From assembly GCA_001430745.1 (NCBI GenBank), contig KQ481984.1, positions 46,181 through 60,007 on the forward strand: DNA of 13,827 bases, in the 5' to 3' direction. This DNA is from Auxenochlorella pyrenoidosa (taxonomy: Eukaryota > Chlorophyta > Trebouxiophyceae > Chlorellales > Chlorellaceae). The notes below the pieces were generated by a model, which saw nothing but the letters and a program-made list of their open reading frames with translations, was not told the origin of the DNA and made no database searches. The translations under genes and the position numbers were made by a program. Below, in pieces: positions 6,951 to 13,827 of the stretch (positions are counted from its first letter, which is position 1; every line of letters starts with the position of its first letter).

Positions 6951-9215
6951 TCCCCTGCCTTGACAGGGGGGTGCGCCGCCGCCGGCGTAACCGGCCTTCC
7001 GTCGGCGCGGGCAGCTGCCGACGCCTCCGCCGCCGCCGCCGCGTCCCCTGCGCCCTCTCCTGTCCAAGCTGCAGCTGCTGGCGGCACCGGTATCGTCTCC
7101 ACCACTGCGTCAAAGTCGCAGTTGCAGAAGAAGACGAGGGAGTGGCGGGTGGTGTCGGCGCTGCGGTTCACCACGCGGTGCTCCGTGCTCCTGCCGGGCG
7201 CGGAATTTGGGGTGGGGGTTCAGGGTGGCGTTGGGTTGGGGGTTGAGCAGGGTGGGCAAGGGCAGGAGAGCGACGGGTGGTGAGGAGGGCAGCCCACATC
7301 AGCGCCCGCCTGCCCACGCACCGAGGCTGTCCAGCTGGCACGCCGCAACAGAGCCCCACGCGGCTCGCCCGCCCGCCGTGCACTGCGCCAGGCTGCCCCA
7401 GGCCGGGCCGAGCTCCGCGCATGCGCCGGCTGCAGCACCCACCAACCCTCCCACGACACCCAGCCACCCACCCACCGATAGACGCCGCCCGTCCAGTGCT
7501 GCGCCAGGTCACCCAGGTTGACCAGCAGGGTGCCCGGGATGGAGGGGGCAGCCAGCCAGGAGCCGTCGGGCATGCGCACCTGCCGGGTCGGGCGGGCGGG
7601 AGGGCAGGCGGGGAGGCAGGCGGGCAGGCAGGCAGGCAGAGTGGGTGATGGCATTGCTAGGGGGCAGCCGGGCAGGCAGCATGGGCGAGTGCGATGCTCA
7701 AGGGCAGGTGCGCAAGAGTAAGAGGGGTCCGGGCCGCGCCGTGCTGCCGGCCTGCGTGGCCTGCCCGAAGCAGGCGCACACTACGGTTGGCGCGCTGCTT
7801 GGAGGCGAGGGAACAATCAGGTGAACCGCAGGTCAACCCGTTTCTGAGGGCCCACCTCGATGCCCGGCGCGTCCTGCGCCACAAAGGTCAGGAAGCCGCA
7901 GTCGGTGTGCTCGCCGCAGCCGCGTGCAGGCGGGCCCTCGGGCGTGGGCGGATACCTGCAGTGGCAGGCGGTCCATCCAGGCACCCCGGGGTGGTGCACC
8001 GGGCTGCACAGCAACTCCTGCGCCCTCCTGCATGCGCCCTCCCGCATGCACTCGCCACGGGATGCAGCAGACGCGGCGCCGGGCTCTGCGCAGCGCACCC
8101 GCGGCGGTCGATGGCGCCGCCAACCCCACACCTGAAGAGCGGCGGCGGATGGGGCACTGCCCAAACCTGAAGAGCGGCGGCTGATGGGGCCGCCCCGCCG
8201 ACCCGCCCACCTGAAGAGCACCATCTGGGCCACCGGGTCCCGGCACTTGCTCGTGAAGAAGTCCTCGGGCTGCGCCAGGGCCAGCGCCAGCGCGCGCATG
8301 AGCTGGCGCGCCACGCCCAGCAGGCGCGCCACCGCCGCCTCTGCTTCCTCCCGCCAGCCTGGCATGACGCAGCAGGGGAAGGGTAGGGCAACACTTTGAA
8401 CGGACCCAGGTGCAGCCTGTTCAGTGGCGCAGGGCTGCACAGATTTTCATCAGGCTCTGTTCATCAGCGAATGCGGCAGCGAAGGGGTGGCAAGCAGCAG
8501 CACGGCCACGCACCCGGCAGCAGCTGCTCGAGCGGCCACTGGTTGGGGCCGTGCATGGGGGAGGCGGGGCGGGGGTCGCCGGCGGCCCGATCCATGCCCA
8601 GAGTGAACGACTCCTGCAGGTGAAGTTGTTAACCAAAGCCACAACATGTTGGCTTGCTGTAGAATGGTGTACGCGCCTCTTATGTGCATCTCTTGAGCAG
8701 GGGTAGCAGCTGCAGGAGGCTGTGCGGTGGTGTGAAGATGCAGCGCCGGCGCCAGCACCCACCTTGGCATCGCGCTTCCCATCCTCGGGGGTGCAGCTGT
8801 GCTTGCCGCGCTGCAGACTATTGTATCTGCAGAAGGCAATCGCAAGGATGGCAACATTGTGTGAGCGCAAAAGCGATGGCAGGCCTCGAGTGTTGCACTG
8901 CCGCCACTGCTGCCGCCACCGCCGCCAGTCCCCCTGCCCCTCATCGGAAGCTGGACTACCAACAGGTGATCCAATTGCAACTCGCCCACGGAACAGAGGA
9001 GACTGGGTGGCGTCCAGGGCGTCTTTTGCCTGTTGCGGCAGGCCGAAAACCCGCTTGAGCGCCAGCAGCTGCTCAATTTCGTGATCCGGTACTCTGATAA
9101 ACAAAAATCCCGTCTCTCGGCACGCCTGGTCCACAGCCCCGGCAAGGCGTTGCACCGCCGCTGGGTCGCGTGGTTCTGCGGCCAGCGGGCCGAGATCAAT
9201 GACCGGCAACGACAT
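6914..9215 (-). CDS. 2-oxoglutarate/Fe(II)-dependent oxygenase, isopenicillin-N-synthase-like
   Basis: Seven exons (descending): 9215-8986, 8826-8763, 8613-8514, 8358-8211, 7955-7856, 7579-7476 and 7190-6914. They total 1023 nt and 340 residues, a normal family length, with matching phases throughout. The N-terminal DIOX_N part starts MSLPVIDLGPL and includes RETGFLFIRVPDH and SPLFRGY. A middle HGPNQWP motif (119-125) is typical of one IPNS-like subgroup. The catalytic double-stranded beta-helix has iron ligands H197 and D199 (GEHTDCGFLTF) and H253 (STEHRVVN), with the 2OG-binding R264-x-S266. W-L-x-x-P-x-I-P-G-T and VNLGDL precede the distal His as expected. Residues about 287-322 are an Ala/Pro-rich insertion before the last helix (VKAGEYIMQQ). 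The start was chosen because upstream in-frame codons begin with TTG and show no family similarity. The substrate cannot be told from sequence. It probably acts in the cytosol. Confidence 0.93.
7583..7640. repeat. GGCAGGCGGG-type simple repeat in an intron
   Basis: A G-rich array of GGCGGGC/GGCAGGC units lies directly upstream of the exon 6 acceptor of the oxygenase (coding strand CCCGCCTGCC repeats). It may serve as an extended pyrimidine tract. Confidence 0.7.
8128..8220. repeat. Triplicated 5' splice-site region in the oxygenase gene
   Basis: ACCTGAAGAGC occurs at three places, including the real end of exon 4 (donor GT at 8210-8209). On the minus strand each copy reads GCTCTTCAG|GT, giving decoy donors at 8166-8165 and 8131-8130. 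The two outer copies share about 30 bp with a 35-bp period. Both decoys would change the reading frame. Confidence 0.8.
8984..8985 (-). other. Probable GC 5' splice site (oxygenase intron 1)
   Basis: Coding strand CGTGG|GCGAGT. Only this donor gives phase 2 and joins exon 1 to exon 2 as PLFRG-YNSL, restoring the family's R-G-Y motif. Nearby GT dinucleotides give a wrong phase or remove the motif. Confidence 0.65.
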
Positions 9216-9570
9216 GGCCGTATCGACGGATCGGAGAACACCGGTGCAGCAAGTGTGCTGTAGCAGGTGCCAGCAGCTGCTTGCCCCGCCGTGCTGAAAT
9301 GCCTGTGCTGCAGGAGCGCATTGCTTTCCGCATGCTGTCCTGTGCTTGCCACCCATGGTGATGCCAGCTGGTCCAACTGCTGCAGCATGTTGGTAGCGAC
9401 TGGCCAGCTGGCGGGACGCGTAGAGCAGCGAGGCGAGGCGGGGTGAACCGCGTTGCACTGGCAAACCATACTGGCATGTTCAAAGCGTTTATGAAGGTGC
9501 TCATCTGCCGTAGTAGGTGACGACTTACGATCTCACAGTGTTGGTGTGAGAAAGCAAGAGTAACAATGGT
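9216..9570. other. Spacer between oxygenase start and OPR stop
   Basis: Contains the oxygenase 5' UTR/promoter and the OPR gene 3' end, both on the minus strand. The frame upstream of the oxygenase ATG stays open for 83 codons but has no family match and no strong targeting-peptide look. No TTACA poly(A) signal was seen. Confidence 0.4.
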
Positions 9571-11208
9571 CTACCGTGCCAGCCCCACACGCCGCTCTGC
9601 CCGCGCCAGCTCCGCCGATGCCTCATTGCTCAGCCCGCGCCGCCAGCCCTCGGCGCCAAACGCCTGCCGCACTTGCCTGACTTGCAGTAAAGACATGGGC
9701 TGCAGGGTGCGCAGCAGCGCTGCACTTGCTGCCTCTGCCAGCTCAGCGTCCAGCTGCCAGCCCAACTTGCTAGCGCCCCACAGACTGTTGGAAACATGCT
9801 GTGGCTCGCCCTCTGCCAGCAGCCGCAGCAGCTGGGGCTGCAACGCTGTGAACAAGAGGTCACTGCCCTGCCAATCGCTGTACACCCATGCAAGGATAGT
9901 GTTGGAAAGTGCCTGCGGGATCATGACCGCAGCCACACGCTCCACAGCTGCAAGCGCTGCCTCCAGCTCTGCTGCACTTAGCTGCCAGCCCAGCTTGCTG
10001 GCGCCCCACAGGCTGTTGGCAACATGCTGTGCTTCCCCCTCTGCCAGCAGCTGTGGAAGCTGGGGCTGCAACGCTGCAAACAGCCGGTCGCTGCCCTTCC
10101 AGGCGCCATACACCCATGCCAGGATGGTGGTGGAGACATGTTGCAGATTCATGTCGGCAGCCACCCGCTGCACAGCTGCGAGGGCTGCCTCCAGCTCTGC
10201 TGCGCTCAGCTGCCACCCCAGCTTGCTGGCGCCCCACAGGCTGTTGGCAACTGCCTGCGGCAAGCCCTTCGCCAGCAACCGCAGCCGCTGGGGCCGCAAC
10301 ACTGCAAACAGTCTGCCGCTGTCCTGCCAGCCGCCTGTGGCCCAAGCTAGGATGGTGTTGGATAGCGACTGCGGGATCATGACCGCAGCCACCCGCTGCA
10401 CAGCGGCCAGCGCTGCCTCCAGCTCTGCTGCGCTCAGCTGCCAGCCCAGCTTGCTGGCGCCCCACAGGCTGTTGGCAACATGCTGTGGCTCGCCCTCTGC
10501 CAGCAGCCGTGGAAGCTGGGGACGCAGAGTTGTAAGTAGCCCGTCGCTGCCCTGCCAACCACCGTGGGTCCATGCCAGGATGGTGGTGGAGACATGTTGC
10601 GGGATCATGACCGCAGCCACACGCTCCACAGCGGCCAGCGCTGCCTCCAGCTCTGCTGCGCTCAGCTGCCAGCCCACCTTGCTGGCACCCCACAGGCTGT
10701 TGGTAACATGCTGCGGCTCGCCCTCTTCCATGACCTTGGGCAGCGCCTGTTGCAGTGCCCCAGTCAGCTCGCTGCTGGGCTGCATTGCATCGCCGAGCGT
10801 GCCAAACGCCCACACGATGTTGCTCACGTTTTGCGGCTGGGCTTCCGGCAGCACCTGCACCGTCCGCTGCTCCCACGCTGCCAGCTGCTGCGGGCTAAAG
10901 GGCGCCTGCAGCATGGCTGCCACATACGCGTACTGCGCGCATGCGCAGCCATCAAACTCCGCCAGCCGCTTGAACGCAAACGCCACAAGCGCCTGAAAAG
11001 CCGCTCGATTGGCTGCCGGGTCCCCCTGCCCTCAATTGCCCAGCTTGGCCATCTGATTCACGGCAGTGGTCAGATCGCGCACGCTGCAGTGCCCGGCCTG
11101 CTGCACCAGCTGCAGCACCTTCTGGCAGCTGCCGGCACCCTTGAGCTGCTTGGTGAGCGAGAGCCCACTATGCTGCTGGCCGCCGGGGCGGCCGCCGGCC
11201 TTGCCCAT
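9571..11208 (-). CDS. OPR (octotricopeptide) repeat protein with an in-frame TGA
   Basis: From ATG 11208 to stop 9571-9573 the minus strand is one frame of 545 codons interrupted only by TGA at 11034-11032 (codon 59). Before it: an N-terminal OPR-family-like region (SLTKQLKGAGS, LQLVQQAG, LTTAVNQMAKLG). After it, in the same frame: GQGDPAANRAAFQALVAFAF. From about residue 164, four exact 76-residue units follow, each two 38-residue OPR motifs (EPQHVANSLWGASKLGWQ and IPQHVSTTILAW types), then a fifth partial unit and a degenerate C terminus. No RAP domain is seen. Family knowledge: OPR proteins bind organellar transcripts for stability, processing or translation. The 5' end, including any transit peptide, is unresolved. 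It could be a pseudogene, a sequence error, or a gene whose start is downstream of the TGA; the first in-frame ATG after it is in the YVAAMLQAP stretch. Confidence 0.75.
9808..10719 (-). repeat. Four 228-bp tandem repeats (plus a partial fifth) in the OPR gene
   Basis: The conserved GC[GA]CCCCACA motif (encoding LWGA on the minus strand) starts at 9773, 10001, 10229, 10457 and 10685, a period of exactly 228 bp. Units run 10719-10492, 10491-10264, 10263-10036 and 10035-9808, then a partial copy below. Long stretches are nearly identical in DNA, not only in protein. Confidence 0.92.
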
Positions 11209-11448
11209 CGCTCGACAGCGAGCGGCCGCTGCCCGGCTGCCGCTGCTTGTGGCTGCTGCTGCTGCTGCTCTTGCAACTCTAGCTGGGCTGGCCTGCTGCT
11301 CGTCTGGGTCGGTTCAGCTGCAGTGGAATAAGGGGAGCTCACCAGGAGCCTCAGGCCTGCAGTACCCCTGGCAGCACCCCAGCACAGCGATAAGCGCACC
11401 ATATGGCAATTCACACATCCAGCGCCCTGCACAACCCCAGCTAGCTAC

Positions 11449-11574
11449 CTGGGGCGGCGCCTCCCGCTCCCTGCGCCTCGGCAGCTGGGGCTGCTCGCCG
11501 CTCGCCGCGTGGCCCGGAGCCAGCCGGATGCTGAGCTTGTGCAGGCGGTTGGCGGGTCGGGCTGGTGGGCGGAC
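11449..11574 (-). CDS. Candidate 5' exon of the OPR gene (tentative)
   Basis: Bounded by an acceptor CTGCAG (CAG 11577-11575) after a C/T-rich tract and a donor CAG|GTAGCT at 11448. It is 126 nt and open in two frames, reading RLHKLSIRLAPGHAASG or an S/A/R-rich, transit-peptide-like sequence. The next exon cannot be joined without ambiguity: an acceptor at 11320-11318 runs into a stop in the OPR frame, though in-phase AGs lie slightly further. An ATG at 11720 could be the start. Confidence 0.3.
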
Positions 11575-12037
11575 CTGCAGGAGGGGGCCAGGAAAGGGTG
11601 AGATGGCAGCAGGGCAGGGCAATCAGGGCAGCAGCAGTTCGCCAACGCACACCGAGCGCTCATGCACCCGTCGCGCAACGTGGTCGCCAGGCAGGGATGG
11701 CGTATAGCAAGTGGTTGCATGGCTCGCATCTTGGGGGGGGATTTTGATGAATAAAAAGTGCTTTCAACCACGAGTGCTGCAAGAATGGAGGGAGGGAGAC
11801 GAAGGGCGCTCCGGCCGCCGCGTCCAAGCCAGGGGGGCAACGGCAGGCAGGCCAGCCCAAATCGGTGCCGCTGATGCCGTCAGTGCCGATCACGCAGTCG
11901 AGCTCACTGCTTTGAGGAGCTGCTGGCTGCTGGTGGGCGGGAGAAGGCTCCGTTGAGGGTTGAGGGCTGTGCGCACTGGTCTCCTCGTCGGGGCAGCGCG
12001 ACAAGGGCCACAATTCCGGAGCGGGCAGCAGCCAGAG

Positions 12038-12062
12038 TGATCAGAGCGCTGTCCTCTGATCA
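12038..12062. repeat. 9-bp inverted repeat with 7-nt loop
   Basis: TGATCAGAG (12038-12046) and CTCTGATCA (12054-12062) are perfect reverse complements. Confidence 0.7.
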
Positions 12063-12086
12063 GCCAGCAGCGTCATGCGCTGACAG

Positions 12087-12100
12087 AGGTGGTACCACCT
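12087..12100. repeat. 14-bp perfect palindrome
   Basis: AGGTGGTACCACCT is its own reverse complement and lies 24 bp from the preceding hairpin. A dimeric regulator site is possible but not supported by anything else. Confidence 0.6.
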
Positions 12101-13379
12101 TGCTGCTGAGGAGGCAACTTGCAGAGAGCGCCTGTATTGGTAAACAAGCGTGTCAGAGCCTTGACAGGGCAGAGGCTTGTGCCAGAGCGGTCCCGAGCCT
12201 GCAGCTCAGGTGCGGCCGAGGCGAGGTCGCGAAACCCTGGCGACCGCTTCTTGCCTTGCGGTCACAGCCATCTGCCTCCCTGAACTACCCTTAGAGCACT
12301 GACGAGCTTGCAGTCCGCAAGCAGGCATGGCCAGCGGTGCCGTGCGGAGCGAGCGGCGGCGGGGTGGGGGGTGACCCACTTGCTGCGCTCAGCCCTGACC
12401 TGCTTCGCCAGGTCTTCAAGCTTCAGACATGTCAGACCTCAAGGCAGCTGCTCTTGTCAGCAGGCTATGGCGGGAGCTGACCAGCAAGCCATGGTGGCAG
12501 CTGCCCTGTACCCTGTCAGCACGCCAATAGGAGACGGCATGCTGCGCCGCAGGAGTGCATGGCTGACGGAGGGCTGCCCTTGCGCTCACCAATCATTGGC
12601 GCTGGTGGAGCCAGCTGGAATAGCGCATGCCGCAACCACGCTTGTGATGCATGCTTGCATTGCATTCCAACGGCATCGCAGCTGTGCGGTGTCATGGTGG
12701 AGCAGAGACAGCCGCTGAGGCAGCGGCCTATCCAGCAGGGGAGGAGAGAGGGGAAACCGAGGTGCCAAGGGCGGAAACGGCTCCTAGCGGCTGGTGCCAT
12801 GCAGCAGGGAAGACTCCGAGTCGGTTAATGTCAGGAGACGCACTCGTTACTGCTGCTAGGGCTCACGAGGAGGGTGGGTACGTTGGAGCGCATGTGGTGA
12901 TGTGGCAAGGAGGGTACCACCCAGGTAGCGAGTGGCAGTGGGCATGACGGGGCCTACAACGGGCCTGTAAGGGGGACGAGCTGCAGAGGACAGCGCAGTT
13001 CTGTTGGAGCAAGGGCTCCACCACGGGGCTCGGGGGCGGGGGTCAGGGGGCCGCACAGGGCGACAGAAACAGGTTGGGGTGTCGGTGGCACTGGGCCACG
13101 GAGGCTGAGGCTGGGGCAAGGGTGCCAGGTGGCCGCTGGAAGCGCGAAGTCGTGCATTGCTGTGTTGTGAACAGGTTGTGAGCTGGCTTCGGGGCTGCTG
13201 ACAAGGTGCTGTAGCTAGCTGCAGATCAGGCAGACGCTGTCTGGAAAGGTCGGAAGGCTGCCTGCTCTCAAGGGGTGGCTGCTGCGGGTGACAAGGCTGC
13301 AAGGGGGGTACAGGCTGCATGGGGTGCGCCGACCTGCGCCATGCCCGCTGGGCGCCGGCAAAGAGTAGCGGCTGCAGGA

Positions 13380-13432
13380 TCGCGGCATTGGCTAGTGGTC
13401 GCTGGGTCGCGGCAGCGCCGGCTAGTGGTTGC
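13380..13432. repeat. Imperfect ~30-bp duplication over a stop codon
   Basis: TCGCGGCA...GGCTAGTGGT occurs from 13380 and again from 13407. Spacing is 27 bp at the left element and 30 bp at the CTAGTGG element, so the copies differ by a 3-nt indel. The second copy holds the TAG stop of the right-edge gene (13424-13422, minus) and its C-terminal NH codons. Confidence 0.6.
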
Positions 13433-13564
13433 AGGTGCGCAGCAGCTGCTCCCTGCCGCTCTCGCAGTCTGCCAGCTGGCGGTCGCTCTCCTGCGCCGCC
13501 TGCCAGCCCGTGGCGTTGGCCTGCCGGCACTGGATCAGCTGGTTCTGGAAGGACACGGAGCTGG
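13422..13564 (-). CDS. Last exon of a second cysteine coiled-coil protein, 5' partial
   Basis: Acceptor CCCCGCAG (CAG 13567-13565) follows a long C/T tract, and the exon enters in phase 1 and ends at TAG. It encodes SSVSFQNQLIQC, a sequon NAT, QESDRQLADC and LLRTCNH. The first two LxxC-like cysteines are 21 residues (3 heptads) apart. The entry phase, the exon-start bases (CC A) and the N-x-L-x-x-C pattern match the last exon of the secreted coiled-coil gene at 3106-3039, so I read it as a paralogue in the same orientation. Earlier exons lie beyond the window or in 13568-13827; one weak option is a donor TCCT|GTGCGC near 13758. Function is unknown, presumably extracellular like its relative. 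Confidence 0.65.
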
Positions 13565-13827
13565 CTGCGGGGGGGGAAGGGGGGGCAGGGGGGCAAGAAA
13601 GGCATTGAGCGGCTGCAGGGCGGGGGGGCAGGCAGGGCGGCGCGGCAGAGGTGAGCGCTGCCGGTGCGCGGTTAAGCGCGGCTGCAGCGCGGCGAGGCGC
13701 CTGCACCCAGCCCCGCCCGGCAGTCCCGCCAGGCCGCCAGCCTGCTGCCAGCGCACAGGACTGTGTCGCAAGTTCCGCTGTGATTAAGACCGACTTCAAG
13801 CTTGAAAGAGAGCAACAAGCGCCTGCC

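Larger units (their letters stand above)
11750..13379. other. Stretch with no supportable gene
   Basis: Open frames here are short or explained by high GC, lack recognisable protein motifs, and have no convincing splice structure. It should contain the OPR gene promoter on the left and the 3' UTR of the right-edge coiled-coil gene on the right. A plus-strand TGTAA at 12966-12970 has no matching gene. Two inverted repeats are listed separately. Confidence 0.4.

Noticed and set aside
9216..9464. N-terminal extension of the oxygenase upstream of its ATG
   Set aside because: The open frame begins at a TTG, and the extension lacks family similarity or a clear targeting peptide. MSLPVIDLGPL is the usual family start.
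9808..10719. Regular spaced repeats considered as a CRISPR array
   Set aside because: The 228-bp period is an exact codon multiple, there are no unique spacers, and the repeats encode OPR motifs in a eukaryotic genome.
9566..10996. A 476-codon open frame on the plus strand over the OPR array
   Set aside because: It is the antisense shadow of a GC-rich tandem repeat. The minus strand gives clear 38-residue OPR motifs, while the plus frame gives Ser/Ala/Cys-rich sequence with no family features.
12081..12200. Possible tRNA in the palindrome-rich stretch
   Set aside because: No cloverleaf with A and B box sequences could be drawn.
12429..12530. A short plus-strand ORF starting ATGTCAGACCTCAAGGCAGC
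   Set aside because: About 33 codons, no motif, no splice partner and no conservation evidence.
12856..13605. A 249-codon minus-strand open frame
   Set aside because: It overlaps the paralogue's last exon in another frame, is Pro/Gln-rich, and shows no recognisable motif.

Overview
The window looks like nuclear DNA of a GC-rich green alga, most likely a trebouxiophyte/Chlorella-type chlorophyte. Genes are cut by many short introns with clean GT(GC)/AG borders and C/T-rich acceptors. UGUAA-type poly(A) signals occur at plausible places, proteins are Ala/Gly-rich, and an octotricopeptide-repeat (OPR) protein is present. There are no bacterial operons, phage genes, IS elements or CRISPR arrays. 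I rebuilt the gene models by hand from splice motifs and reading-frame phase; nothing was searched against a database.

Layout. (1) 1-2400, plus strand: the last six exons of a protein phosphatase 4 regulatory subunit 3 (SMEK/PSY2) homologue, with its 3' UTR. (2) 2400-3038: convergent spacer. (3) 5761-3039, minus strand: an 8-exon gene for a predicted secreted protein with a signal peptide, N-glycosylation sequons and cysteines that recur every 7 residues (or multiples of 7) in an L-x-x-C coiled-coil pattern. (4) 5762-6290: promoter side of that gene and the tail of the next. (5) 9215-6914, minus: a complete 7-exon, 340-residue 2-oxoglutarate/Fe(II) oxygenase with all catalytic residues. (6) 11208-9571, minus: an OPR protein built from 76-residue (2 x 38) repeats with an exact 228-bp period, interrupted near its N terminus by one in-frame TGA. 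(7) about 11750-13379: no convincing gene; two inverted repeats. (8) 13564-13422, minus: the last exon of a second cysteine/coiled-coil gene, a paralogue of the gene in (3).

The genes do not form an obvious pathway. The PP4 subunit is a nuclear/cytosolic signalling component, the OPR protein should act on organellar RNA, the oxygenase is a soluble enzyme of unknown substrate, and the two cysteine proteins are probably extracellular or surface structural proteins from a local duplication. The best candidates for something new are the cysteine-heptad secreted family, and a recurring pattern in which small tandem duplications have copied functional gene boundaries: a 3' splice site, a 5' splice site and stop codons. 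Two introns appear to use GC instead of GT donors.
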